From positions 18,318,907 to 18,382,906 of the forward strand of contig NC_064756.1 in assembly GCF_011397635.1 (NCBI RefSeq): a DNA stretch of 64,000 nucleotides. The letters run 5' to 3'. Positions 1-12,124 of the stretch are shown one piece after another. Numbering within the stretch: position 1 is the first letter of the stretch; each line of letters begins with the position of its first letter. The position numbers and the translations under genes were made by a program. This DNA is from Epinephelus fuscoguttatus. Its lineage: Eukaryota; Chordata; Actinopteri; Perciformes; Serranidae. The notes beneath the pieces were generated by a model. It saw nothing but the letters and a program-made list of their open reading frames with translations, did not search any database and was not told the origin of the DNA.

Positions 1-203
1 CCTTTTGTTTTACTAACTGAGCTGTGGTTTGAACTATGGGCGAAATAAAACTGCACTGATCTCTACTTGCTACAAAAAAGTATGTCATCAGCTTAATGTT
101 GAACATGCTGGTGTCACGAAAAAGTCAGAACATAGTAACTTAAATGTCTTCTTCTTCTTCTTCTTCTTCTTCTTCTTCTTCCTCTTCTCCCTCTTTTCCC
201 CAG
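1..203 (+). other. arhgef17: arhgef17 intron, 3' part
   Basis: This is the end of an intron whose upstream exons lie outside the window. A (CTT)n microsatellite at about 147-182 runs into a pyrimidine-rich stretch and a CAG acceptor at 201-203. No coding sequence is supported here; the short reading frames across the tract are low-complexity artefacts. Confidence 0.85.
147..182 (+). repeat. (CTT)n microsatellite acting as polypyrimidine tract
   Basis: About twelve CTT units end some 20 bases before the acceptor of the exon at 204-320. The repeat therefore supplies most of the pyrimidine tract of that splice site. Confidence 0.9.
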
Positions 204-3200
204 TTCTCCAAAGAGGCTCTTGCTAATATGTATTCCGCGTACATCGACAACTTTCTCAACGCCAAAGATGCTGTGAGGATTGCCAAGGAGGCCAAGCCAG
301 CGTTTCACAAGTTTCTGGAGGTGAGTGTTGGACTGAGTCACAGGATGTCCTGTTTTGTCTTAGCAGCTGCTCTTGTGTGTTTCTTTGGAAAAGTAGAAAC
401 AGGTCGAGAAAAATGTCCCTAGTCTGGAGGAAAGAGCTTTTAGAGCCTGAACAGTACTTTGTCATTGTAAGGTTTGTGTATATGTTAATGTGCGTGTGTG
501 CTTCCTGTCTTGTTCCTGCTGTTTGTCCATGCCGGTATTCCCATGAGTTTTTTGTACTTGAAAGAGACACTTGATTGTTCTTGCCCTACAGCTACAGGAC
601 TTCAGGATACAGTTTGTGAATTGAGAGTTGTGTGTTAAGTCATGATTGTTTCTAAAAAGATTTAACACTCTTGATCAAAGTGGATAGCATCTACCTGTCA
701 TTAAAATTCAGGCTTAAAATTCTAATATTCTCATTTCTATATCAGATTGTTGTGAGGGATTGTTGTCTACTCAGGAGATCTGGAGGATCCAAAATGTTCT
801 CACAACGTCAAAAACCACTGAAACTGATTTTCTCACTCAGTAAATCTAGCCTCATCTCTCTGGGTCACTCTTTTTGCTGGAACTGCAACTAAGGACAAAT
901 TATTGCCTGCGAAATCTTCTACAAACCATCTTTTTAAACCAATTCAACCAGTTAATCCGACTTAGAAACCCAGAGATATTTGAGCAATATGTCCAGTTAA
1001 ATTTGGTAGACCACTCCGAAGCTGCGGTGTGCCACCAGATATAAATGTATGGGGAAAACAGCACCAGTTGGCTCCACGAACAAGAGCTCTGATGCAAAAA
1101 TGTAATCAGGCACCACAGAAACCTGTCATGTCCTCGTCCTATTCTCAGTTTTCAACCACTGAGAGCTTCATGCCAGAGTGTGTTTTGACAGTGGAACCAC
1201 TGCACCATCTTGTGGTGGAGTTGTGAAGTGCAACACTGAGCTTATTTAAAAGATAATGTTCTCACCCTCTCTTACATCCATGCTTTGTCTCCATCTTCCT
1301 TCCCTCCTTCAGCAAAACATGCGTGAGAACAAGGAGAAGCAGGCTCTGGGTGATCTGATGATTAAACCGGTCCAGAGGATTCCTCGATATGAGCTGCTGG
1401 TGAAGGTGAATTATCTCAAAACGTTACTGCCAACTTTCTGTGTACTGCAAGTAGCTTCATCCTGTGTTTAGTCATGTAAAGGGAGATTAATTTAGCTGTG
1501 TTGTTTTGCTCAAGGACCTGCTCAAGCACACCCCAGAGGATCACCCGGACCACCCGTACTTACTGGACGCCCAGAGGGACATCAAGAGATTGGCTGAGAA
1601 GATCAATAAGGGCCGTCGCTCCGCTGAGGAGGCAGAGAGGGAGACGAGGGTCATCCAAGAGATCGAGGCACACATAGAAGGAGTTGAACACGTGAGATAT
1701 ACTTTATACTATGAAGATATACCTCTGTTTATAGCTGATGTTTGCCTTTTTAACTTAAGGGCTGCTTTCGTTGTAGATTATTAAAGAGTTATATTTATGG
1801 TATGAAGTGATGATCACATCTCTCTGCATATGTGTGTGTTTATGTTAGATTCTGAACCCCCAGAGGAAGTTCTTGAGACAGGAAATGGTCATGGAAGCGG
1901 TAAGAAGTACTTTCTAATATGACAAATGTTTGTGGCATAGCAAGGAATGTAAAATATGTAAACGTAATAGATATGATTTAAGCAAACGCTTATATAAATA
2001 TAGTTATGTATTTAAACTTTTATGGTTATATGGATGACCCAGAGACTTTCTGAGCTCTTCCTCTCTCCTTTCTCTCTCTGCAGAAGACAGTTGGTGGAAA
2101 GAAAGACCGTTCTCTCTTCCTCTTCAGTGATCTGATCATCTGCACCACTCTCAAGAGGAAGTCTGGCTCGTTAAGACGTAGCTCCATGAGCCTGTGAGCG
2201 ACACACACACATACACACACTAAGATAGTTTCCAAACCGCACTGCCCCCTGGTGTTTTCAGGCTGTGTTTTCTACAATGCTTGACAAAACTCTTCATCAC
2301 TTCTCTCTTTTGCCACCCTTTTTCTGCTCCTCTCTCCCTCTCAGATACTCTGCTGCGAGTGTGATTGATACTTCCAGTAAATATAAGTTCCTGTGGAAGC
2401 TTCCCCTGGAGGAGGTGGAGGTTGTGAAAAGTAAGGCTCCATCTTTAGATCACACACTGCTGCTGGTGGCAGGAAACACGCAGGCAACAGACATCCTGTG
2501 GTTTTAAGTTTTGCTAGAGATGAATGAGGCTCATGACTGTGTAATCCTGTGAATCACCAGCGGCAAGATGACGTGTCTTATCAATTTATGTCTGCAAAAA
2601 CAAAGAATAAAGACACATTTTGAGATAAAGCTGTCCTCTTAAAATGTTACCTATCAGGCAGCCACACTGTTGCCTGATTCATCAATATTGAAGCGAGATA
2701 TTACAGTTTTTACGCCTCCATTTTGGTGATAGTCATGGACAGAGGGATGTCAGTCAGTATGTCCCATTCATGAACACAATACCTCAAGAGCACCTTAAGG
2801 AATTTGACACAAACGTCCATGTGGATTTAGCAATGAACTGATTTCATTTCGGTGGTCAAAGGTCAGGGTCACTGTGACCTCATCCGTCTCATTCTTGTGA
2901 AAGCAATATCTTAAAAATTCCTTGAGGGATTTTCTCTAAATTTGGCACTAACGTCCATTCAGACTCACCTATAAAATCAATAGATTTTAGTGGTTAAAGG
3001 TCAAGGTAACTGTGACCTTACATCCATTTCATTCTTATGAATCTGATATCTCAGGAACACCTCAAGGAAATTTCCTTAATTTTGGCACAAACCTCCACTT
3101 GTACTTGAATTGATTAGAATTTGATGGTCAAACATCACTGTGACCTCACAGAACTTGTTTTTGGCCATAACTCAAGAATTCATTTGCCGATAATGTCAAG

Positions 3201-5475
3201 ATTTCACACAAAAACTAAAAGATTTCAATGATGAAGTTATGACATTTATATCCATCGTCAGCTGTCATGGCTGCATATGAGTCTGGACAGACATGGATGT
3301 AAACTGTAGCTACAACTTGACTGGTTTGCAGAGGCATATAAGGGCAAAGCGGTAATTCTAGTTTCTTGTGATGCAGTTTAGTTTATAAATGCTTTAATTG
3401 AAAACATCTGCTTCAGGCTCCACTCAGGCAACAAACAAAGAGAGCATCCAAAAGATGATCAGTCGATTAGATGAGGATCTCAGCACTCTGGGTCAGATCA
3501 GCAAACTCTCTGAGACCCTCAGCTTCCCACATCAGGTAATGTGCACCAACACGCACACATACAAAAAGCAGCCACATGTTTAACTGCACTGTCATGTCTT
3601 GTTTTGTCTTCACCCTCCCTCCTCCTCTCTTTCTATCTGTCTTTGTTTAATATTGTTGTCTACGATGTGTTAAAACATCTAATGAATTTGGTCTTTCTCT
3701 TGTTGTTTCCGCCTCTCTCAGTCCCTCGATGAGGTAATAAAGGATCTAATGGCGTCGGTGCACAGGGAGCTGTCAGAGAAGCAGTCTCTGGCCTTCAGTA
3801 TGACCTTTCTTCCCACAAAGCTGGAGTTCACCACTGCCTCCGCAGAGAGCAGCTTCGTCTTTGAGTTTACCTCCCCCGACACTCGCTCCAACTTTGAACA
3901 GGCCTTTGAAGACGCCAAGAAGAAGCTGGGTCAGTGGAAAAGCTAAACCTTATTTACTGTACTGTAGCTTGTTAGATACAGTTTTCTCAGACTTCTTCAG
4001 ACAAAAATGTGTTTAAATAATTAGAATTTAGATATGAGTGTTATATTATCGTTAATGATTGTGACTAGGATTCATTAGCCTTAGAGCTACTTTATTTCAG
4101 TGGCTCTAATTGTCAGTGTCATTGTGTTTAGCAATGAATAAGGACCAGTGGGACCCAGAGTTTCTGAAGGCCATTCCTATAATGAAGACACGAAGCGGAA
4201 TGCAGGTGAGAGCAGCAGCGAATAATTAACGTATAATCTGTGTGTATATAGATGATTTATGTAGACAGGCACTCTTTACAGATGTACAAAAGTCATGTCC
4301 ACTCATTCATTGTTGTATGTCTCCAGTTTTCGTGTGCCTCCCCCAGCCACAGTTGTCCTGACAGTGGCTGTGAGGTGTGGGTGTGTAACAGCGATGGATA
4401 CGTGGGGCAGGTGAGAATTTATGAACCAATCAGCAGAGGCGATCACTTTATTCCACATGCTTTCTGGGGGAGAAAAATTGACTTGTAGTTTGACTAATGC
4501 GATGAGAATGTTTTCTCTCTCCAGGTGTGTCTGTTGAACATCAAAGATGAGCCCACAGTTGAGGCCTGTATTGCTGTCTGCTCAGCGAGGATCATATGTA
4601 TTGCTGCGGTGCCAGGACTGAAGGGAAGGTCAGTACCACCACCAGCACTCCCCCCACCTAGACACACTTTTCATTTATATTCTGCGCCATTAACAAATCT
4701 CTTCACTTCAAAGGGAGCGTGGATCAGAGCCCACCCTGGCCACTTCCACTGGAGCACCTGGTCACACGCAGCAGCAGCTCCATATATCCATCTCTCATTC
4801 ATCTCTGGAGCTGACGGAGCAGCCAACAGGTTGGTCCATGAAGATTTTACAGCACGTCAAGCAGCAACAGCTTGTGTTAACTGTCAGCTGCTATAGTACA
4901 ATCCTTTGTTATTCTAATTTTATGAACTGCACATACTTGTATTCTGTTTGTACTGCAGTTTTCTGTTATATTTTCACTGATTGTTTCCAGGACCAGGAGC
5001 AGAGCTTGTTCCATTTGACAGCGATGACACTGATGACGAGGATTCACCCAGCCCTTCCTCCACTCTACAGAGTCAGGCCAGTCACTCCACCATATCATCC
5101 AGCTATGGCAGTGAGTAAAACAACACTCCAGTCACACACACACTTCCTGTATACACTCTATATACTTATACTCTCTCTCATGTACACCCCCTCTGAAGAT
5201 GACGAGGGTCCAGGCTCCAAGGACATGGCTACAGAGACCACCAGCAGTGAGGAGGAGCAGGAGTTCCCGGTGGCAAGTTCTTACGGAGCTCCGGGGATGC
5301 TAGGGGTTGGCGGGGGAAGTCGCGCCCACACAGAGAGCCCCATGGATGGCCGCGCCATGCGCCGCTCCTCCCGGGGCTCGTTTACCAGGGCGAGCCTGGA
5401 GGACCTGCTTAGCATTGACCCAGAGGCCTACCAGAGCTCAGTGTGGCTGGGTACAGAGGATGGATGGTGGGTGAT

Positions 5476-5520
<45 letters not shown>

Positions 5521-7698
5521 GGCAGACACCTTCAGTACAAATAAAAACTTGGACAAAACAACAATCCTTCTCACAAATGAACAATTTGTTTTTCTGTTTT
5601 TCCATAGAAATAGCTTCCGTGCTTGTTGGTGCACTGATTTAATCACCTAATCTCCTGTATTGCTTCTGTTTCTCTCAGCATCCACGTGTACCAGTCCTCG
5701 GACAACATCCGTAACCGTAAGAACAGCATGAAGATGCAACACTCAGCTTCCATCCTCTGTATACTGTGAGTTTATTTCTTTTCCATGGCTTTGGCTTTAA
5801 AATGAAAAATGATACTGTAATTTATGCTGTATGAGACAATTAGAAATGATGAGTGATAGAGACGGGATGGAAAGCCATTTGATGCAGCTGGGTTTAAATG
5901 CACTGTCAGGTTTGTCTCCTGTAGGCCTTCGTCTCAACTTTATTGTTTCTGCTACATGTATATTTTCATGTCGAGCATAATTTTGGAAATCCCTGCTTTT
6001 CTTCTTCTTCATTCAGGTATTTGGACAACAAAGTGTTTGTGTCCTTGGCCAATGGAGAGGTGATTGTTTACCAGAGAGAAGCAGGTAAGAGGCATGTGAA
6101 GTGAATTGGGTTGTTTATGGCTCCTTCTGATTTAGTTTCTGTGGTAGCTGAAGCTTGTTTCCTTTCTGCACTGCAACATTTTGATCAATGTGCTCCACAC
6201 AGCCATGCTAGTCTGCACCCCTTGAGAGTGCTGAAATGATGTTACCTGTTTCAAAAATGATCCTGCTGCTTCCATCCACATGACTTAAACATTAAACATG
6301 CAACATCCCCTTAATCTCAATCTGCAGGTAGTTTCTGGGACCCTCAGTCTTCTCAGACGTTAGTTTTGGGCACACCCAGTAGCCCTGTCACCAAAATGGT
6401 TCCTGTGGGAGGAAAGCTTTGGTGCGGCTCACAGAACAGAGTCCTTATTATCAACACAACTACACTGGTACAAGAGGTAAGTGGATGGATGTATATGTAC
6501 AGGTGAATAAATGATGTGGCAGACAGATCAGGCGTTTTATGTGACACCTCTTCTCTCCCTCTCAGCACTGGTTCCAGGTGGGCACAGACAGCAGTCGGTG
6601 CGTGACTTGCATGGTGGCGTACGGTCAGGGTGTGTGGTTGGCGTTGCAGGGCAGTGCGCAGGTTAAACTGTATCACGCTCAGACCTTAGAGAGCCTGACA
6701 GAGGTGGATGTGGCGCCTGCTGTGCATAAGATGCTTGCAGGTAAATACATAGAAGATTTATGAAACAGAAACAGGTTTTTAGAGTGACATAAATGTGTAT
6801 GCATATTATTTTATACTGGGTAGCAGCTCATACGCAGGAATTTTTTTATTTCAATACACTCTTTTTTTCCATTCAGGTGCAGATGCGATCATCAGACAGC
6901 ACAAGGCTGCCTGTTTGAGAATCACGGCATTGCTGGCGTGTAAGGATCTGCTGTGGATCGGCACCAGTGCAGGTAAAACACACTTTTTAGCCAAAGTCTA
7001 AAAATACCTGACAATTAAACTGAATTACAATTTTTATTTCTCGTAATTATTACTTGAGAATTCGCAGTTCAAATGTTTGGGAACAAAGTCAGATGCTAGA
7101 CGTAATATTTAGTGTTTTTTCAGTGGTAGAATTTTGGAATTTTACATCAATCATTATTCGTCAGATTAAAAAAGAAAGCACATTTTAAGATGGTGTTCTT
7201 GTTCAGGGGTGGTCCTTACACTGGTGATCCCAGCGGTGAGCTCAGGAACTAGTGCTGGGACACTAAAATCTCCCCTGGTGCCAATGGGCTCGGCTCACGG
7301 ACATACGGGCCACGTTCGATTCCTGACATCAATCGAGCTACCGGAAGGGTTCGACATGAATTTCCCTCCTATGACAGCTGACTCCACAGGTAGTTTGAAG
7401 GGTGTTTTTTGTGCAGCTTTGTCCACATCCGCAGCAGAAAAACTTTCACTTTCACTGCCCTCTTTTGACTTTTAATCCCTACCTTCTAGGCAGCCAGTCC
7501 CAGAGCGGCAGCACAGTTGACAAGAACCTCCAAAGGCGTGACTCCGCGCGTCGCAGAGCCTCTGCCCACATCCCCTCTAAAACCAACCATCTAGTCATTT
7601 CCGGCGGCGACGGCTATGAAGACTTCAGACTGACCAATAGCAGTGAAACAGTCGGACGGGATGACAGTACCAACCATCTGTTGCTTTGGAAGGTCTGA
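204..7698 (+). CDS. arhgef17: Rho guanine nucleotide exchange factor 17 (TEM4-like), C-terminal ~897 codons, 5' partial
   Basis: Exons: 204-320, 1313-1405, 1515-1691, 1849-1899, 2084-2193, 2345-2430, 3417-3535, 3722-3929, 4132-4205, 4327-4410, 4525-4628, 4714-4829, 4991-5110, 5199-5466, 5679-5765, 6017-6084, 6328-6476, 6566-6740, 6877-6972, 7207-7389, 7490-7698 (stop TGA). All junctions are GT-AG, phases agree, and the total is 2694 nt. Visible domains: second half of the DH domain (residues ~1-125 of this fragment, with IKPVQRIPRYELLVKDLL and HTPEDHPDH); a PH-like region (~140-325); then a beta-propeller-like C-terminus (~350-890, with EVWVCNSDGYVGQV, SSVWLGTEDG, VFVSLANGEVIVYQ, GHTGHVRF, VISGGDGYEDFR), interrupted by an acidic/Ser-rich loop at ~440-560. 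The protein ends DDSTNHLLLWKV, as I recall for mammalian ARHGEF17. In that family the DH domain loads GTP on RhoA and the protein acts on actin and cell junctions. The N-terminal half, about 1100 residues in the human protein, lies upstream of the window. Confidence 0.96.
2690..3350. repeat. Degenerate tandem repeat, units ~128-138 bp, each with an ERE-like palindrome
   Basis: About three diverged units share the order: ATCTCAGGAACACCT-like stretch, TTTGGCACAAACGTCCA-like stretch, then AGGTCAAGG and CACTGTGACC. The TGTGACC boxes at about 2873, 3011 and 3139 set the spacing. It resembles a dispersed repeat common in teleost introns, but the family name is not certain. Confidence 0.8.
2867..2879. 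promoter_or_regulatory. Perfect consensus estrogen response element within the tandem repeat
   Basis: GGTCACTGTGACC is the exact reverse complement of the vitellogenin A2-type ERE (GGTCA, 3-nt spacer, TGACC). A second copy at 3005-3017 has one mismatch (GGTAACTGTGACC), and a third near 3133-3145 keeps only the TGACC half-site. Binding or function in vivo is not shown by sequence. Confidence 0.5.
5477..5517 (+). repeat. (CA)n microsatellite just inside an arhgef17 intron
   Basis: About 20 CA units begin ten bases after the 5' splice site (GTGGGT at 5467) of the exon ending at 5466. CA-rich tracts near donors are known hnRNP L binding sites that can change exon inclusion. Confidence 0.95.
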
Positions 7699-9129
7699 GA
7701 CAATCGACCCCGATTTGAACAACCTGCCCTAACCTCCCTCTAGCTGAGAACAGCGCACAAGCTCCTGACCCCCCACCCCCCCATCGGACTCCTCACTCTT
7801 TGGTGTTGTTTTGGTCTTCTGCTCAGTCCACCAGTCTCTATGTGCATAATATGGCTGTCGACTTGCTCCTGGGCTTACTAATGAATATGATCACTTCAAA
7901 GACAGTTTTCTTGTGTTAATGTTTCCGATGGTGTGCGTTGTTCCTCACTGAGTGCTGTCCGTGCGTGTGTATTTTCGTTTTTTCGGCATCTGCGAGTATT
8001 GTCTAGAAAAGCCTCTTTAAACTCGAGTCTTTATTGAAGGAGACAGAAGAGGACGGAGAAGGGGAAATGAAGCTTTCATACATGGATCAATGCTTAGATT
8101 GATGAGTGAAGGAGTGAAAGACAGAAGAGGACTTGGACTCTGTCGTTGCACAGGATGTTGAAAAGAGGACATTCAAGTCAAGCATGTACTTTGACATTTT
8201 CTCTGTTTTTCTGGACTCGGACATCAACCCTTTACTCCATCGTCACTTCATCTTAGCATGAACTGCAGACAAAATGCCTCCTGGTGGTCAGAGGTAAATG
8301 TCATGTAAGAATATATGAATGGAAACTAAGTAAAAAGTACCACCACAGACTGTAGTTTGATGGATATTCTGAATTTGTGCTCATTTCCGCAGCTAGAAGA
8401 GAGGTTCTGTTGACGTCTGTGAGCTTTTAAAGGAGTGAAAGACAAAGGTATCCTTGTCGTCTGGACAGCCGGGTTGTAATAAATCCACTCCACGATCATT
8501 GCTTTTAGATGAGAGACTGCTAAAATCATCTTTTCTCCTGCAGAGAGAAAGTGAATAGCATTAAAGTGCAATATGTGGCAAGGGTATCTATCAAGACACA
8601 TGCACACAGTCACACACATTAATGCACAGCCTTCACTCACTGAATCGTTAGACATTTGTGAAAAACATAAATGCATGTTTTCCGCAGATAATCACTTTGT
8701 ATCTGATTTTTCTTATTTAATTTTTGCCATCAGTTTAAGATGACATGAACGTAGATGATGCCCGCTACTGGAGTAGAGAAAGAAGTGCATTGGAGACATT
8801 CCTCCTTGACATGACTATGCCAAAGCCTTGTATGTGTTAGACATTATGGGATCTGAAAAGATTTCCTTTGCCATGAACTGTCAGTTTGTTTAGCGGAAAT
8901 CAGGAGCCGATGTTAACTGACTTCCACGATGCCAGGTTGTGGTAGCAGATAATGATAGTTATGTACAGTATTTATGGTTTTGATTTTAGCGCCTTCTTTT
9001 ACAGCACTTAATTTATAGAAGATGTAGCTTTCACATTTTGTTTTTGAGTTGAAGAACAAAGAGGCCCTGGCTTGATTAGCAGAAGAGATAAAGGGGAGTA
9101 GTTTGGTCCGGGCAGATTGAGATACACAG

Positions 9130-9467
9130 CAGGGGTGTAGCGACACAGTCCACTTGTGGTGTGGTACGATACACAATACAGGGTTCTTGTTTCAGGGCTG
9201 TATGATTACATAAATTTGGAGAAATAAATCCAGAAAGGTGAAGGTCTTGGCAAAACATCTCCACTCATCTATCAGCCAAAAGACGCAGACTGCAAAACAA
9301 TCCCAAAATTCCCTTTACATCGTCCCTGAACGCAGCTCAGAGAATCACCCTGTCACCTGTTTGTGTGGCGAATGCAAAGTTTTGCCTAATATTTGAGTTT
9401 TGGGGGGGGTATAGTGGCATTCTGTGTCACAGGAAATACAGTGCCAACATGTATTGTTACACCCCTA
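9130..9467. mobile_element. hAT-like MITE with AGGGGTGTA termini
   Basis: Inverted termini read AGGGGTGTAGCGA on the left and, on the complement of the right end, AGGGGTGTAACAATA. No transposase is present. I could not find a clean 8-bp target duplication, so the exact borders are approximate. Confidence 0.5.
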
Positions 9468-9969
9468 ATGCATAAACACTGATTCAACTATTGATGGTTG
9501 GAGAAGAAGATGCATGTGGTTTGTTTGTGAGACGAGAGAGTACCCAAGATACAGAGTAGGTCAGAAGGACAAATGCTGAGCACCTGCACGTGCCTTCAGA
9601 AGGCTAAAAGTTAAGCCATTTAACACACACATACACACAGCATAAAAAGTCAGCTTTCCCTGGCACAACGGCAGATGTCTGAGGGAAGTCAAGGGTAACA
9701 CTGACTTGCCCTTGCGCACACTCACACGTTAGCCTCAGGCTTTGGGGGTTAAGCAGCGATTGTCTTTGATCCCTCCAAGCCCAGAAAACCGCACTGCACT
9801 TTGCCAGCCATCTGGGCCCTTCACATCAGCTTTCACCGCAACTCACCGAACACACTCACATTAGGTTAACTCTTCCACTGCCAGAGCAGCTAACGGCTAA
9901 GAGGATTAGTGGTTATTGTGATAGCTGCTAACTAGCTAGTGAGCTTGTTGCCTCTGTGAGTGTGAAGGC

Positions 9970-9972
<3 letters not shown>

Positions 9973-10010
<38 letters not shown>
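9973..10010 (+). repeat. (TG)19 microsatellite
   Basis: An uninterrupted TG dinucleotide tract. Confidence 0.97.
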
Positions 10011-10012
<2 letters not shown>

Positions 10013-10169
10013 CTTAAATAGAATAAAAAGGAGCTTGTTTGTGATTTCCACCCCACAATTGAGGCAAAGTTACAGCTAGCTTGCGTTAGCATGTGGAGAA
10101 TACAGCAGAGGAATGTTAGCAAACGTTACAGGACTAATTCCACATTTCGTGAATTGCATTCATTCAGCA

Positions 10170-10740
10170 TTTTGTCAAACGTTAGGTGAAAAGACTGACA
10201 CCACTGTTATGTCTGTATGAAACTACAGCCAGCAGCCAGTTAGCTTAGCTTAGCATGAAGCCTGGAAACAAGGGGAAACAGGTAACCTGGTTCTAAAGGT
10301 ACAGAAAAATGTCCCTAAATGCCACAAAGCCAGCGGTCCTCAACCTTTTTCGCTGTCACCAACCAACTTTCAGACCTCAGGGACCTCAATCTAAAAAGAT
10401 TTTGGCTGTTAGATGTGATTATGACAAGAATTTTATGGCTGTCAACTATGGTGGAGTCACTCTTAAGACTCTTACTCCATTGGGCCCACTTCTATAGTGA
10501 AATAAATAGTAAAAAATTAAACTATTTCACTTTTTTCTGGTGGGGCCACTGTTTGTTTGTTTTACCTTTCCAGTTGTTTGCATTTTCCAGTCTTTGTGCT
10601 TAACTAAGCTAAGCTAAGCTAAGCTAACTCGCTGCTGGTTATAGTTCAATATTTACAATAGGCTACAGACGTGAGAGTAATGTCAATCCTCTCCTCTGGG
10701 CTAACTTTAAGCAAAGTGAATAAGAGTATTTTGAGTGTTC
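10170..10740. mobile_element. AGCTTAGC-family MITE, copy 1, interrupted by a hAT-like element
   Basis: The left arm (10,190-10,300) carries CAGCCAGCAGCCAGTTAGCTTAGC and AGACTGG/GGAAACA-type blocks. The right arm (10,600-10,740) carries the complementary AGCTAAGCTAAGCTAACTC block followed by GCTGCTGGTTATAG. Related copies lie at ~31,540-31,905 and ~39,920-41,135. The arms are separated by a CAGCGGTCC...GGCCACTG element at 10,331-10,551. Confidence 0.65.
10331..10551. mobile_element. hAT-like non-autonomous element inside the MITE
   Basis: It begins CAGCGGTCCTCAACCTTTTT and ends GGGGCCACTG, typical of hAT short elements (CAGTGGTTCTCAACC type). Its interior (AAAAGATTTTGGCTGTTAGA, ATGACAAGAATT) matches the element at 28,436-29,470 in the same order. 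No target duplication was confirmed. Confidence 0.6.
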
Positions 10741-12124
10741 AGTTTTTCCTTTAATGTCCTCTGATGTTATAGCAGCAAATATTATGTGTTTTTTATGTTC
10801 TGTATGATTCACAACAAGGTCGATTTTGTGTTCTCAGTGCCAACAGCTGCTAAGTCATCCATGAAAATGCTGTAATGCTGTATATCTATGCTGACTGTAG
10901 AGCAAAGGAGAGCTCCCTGCAGAATGGAGTTAGTGAAACAGTGAAAAGTTTGATGTGTTTAGAGGAACATCTGTGTGCTTTCTCCGCTGGTACCAGCGCT
11001 CTTGGAGCAGCGTTTTTAAAACTGTGAGCTGGGCAGCCAAAAAAAAAAAAAAAAAGGTCACAGCCCCTCGATGGTGGGTCACCACTTAGCCTACTATCCT
11101 GGGCTGAAACCGCTGCCGTGGTTGGAGTCAAGAGTTAGTAGATTGTATTTAAAATAAAAAAAATGCCTTAAGAGTAAACTTTTACGTTTCTTTGGTGGTA
11201 CATTAGTATTAGCGACTGAATAATCCTATTTTTAGCAGTATCATTTAGGCACACAAACACACCGCCTCGTAGATATGAAGTAAAACTTGATGCTAAATTG
11301 ACCAGGATTGAGAAAATGAAGCAGAACATTTACACTTATTTTTCACCATCACTTCAAACTCATCCTATCGTCACTGTAACTCTCAGCAAACTTGTAAGTA
11401 ACCTCCTCATGCCCGTATGTGAAAGAAGTCTTTATTGTTGTAAATACTGGTATATATTGCCTTTTTTTCTGTAAATAGTGCACCCACGGTCCTCAATTGT
11501 TGATATGAATCTAATGGCATATTTTTATATATTTGTGTAAGGTTTGTTTTTGTTTGTATTTTTCCCCCCCTCCACCTCTCTGGCATGCGCTGTCAGTGAC
11601 GTTTAAATTATAACTGTCTTAGATCTTTCGTAAAGAAGACGAGATGAGAAGCGATGGGAAATGACGAGTGTAGGCATTGATGTTTTCACTGGTAGCGACG
11701 CTAGCTCCGTTTGCCTTGTTACAATCGGACGTCTACAGGAAGGAAAACAACCTGGTCGCAACTTTGTGTATCTCTGGCTCTGGTTTCAGTTGTCATGGTT
11801 ACAGTCTATCAGAGTTACTTCCTGTATGTAGCTGTTCTTGTTATGTCACTGTGGGTTCCTCTTTGTAATTAAATCAGTTCACTGGTGCCAGTTTGTGCCT
11901 GTTCTTTATTTAACCGGTGACTTATTTAAATGATTTTATTTGCTGAGTAACTCAACATAACAGAAACATAGATAAGGTGTCAAAGTATACATGCCATACA
12001 ATAGCACTGGTAACCTATTTGGGTTTCTGAAAACTGGGCTGAGGGCTGTTATCTGGGATTCTGAAACCAGGTTATGATGTTTACATGCACAAAACATATC
12101 CTGGATACTCCAGAAAAGAGATTA

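Larger units (their letters stand above)
2431..3416 (+). other. arhgef17: arhgef17 intron between PH-region exons
   Basis: A 986-base intron. Most of it (about 2690-3350) is a degenerate tandem repeat described separately. I see no exon or RNA gene in it. Confidence 0.85.
7699..11885 (+). other. arhgef17: Probable arhgef17 3' UTR
   Basis: There is no open coding structure after the arhgef17 stop. A late polyadenylation signal ATTAAA at 11868-11873 is followed by a GT-rich stretch (TGGTGCCAGTTTGTGCCTG), which suits a distal cleavage site near 11,885. AT-rich text such as the TGTAAATA run at ~11,430-11,530 fits a UTR. The region contains a hAT-like MITE (9130-9467), a (TG)n tract and a nested pair of MITEs (10,170-10,740). 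AATAAA-like hexamers upstream (for example near 8478) could give shorter transcripts. The true end needs RNA data. Confidence 0.45.

Noticed and set aside
4838-5650. 270-codon plus-strand frame
   Set aside because: It is the arhgef17 exons at 4991-5110 and 5199-5466 read through introns and a CA microsatellite, not a separate gene.
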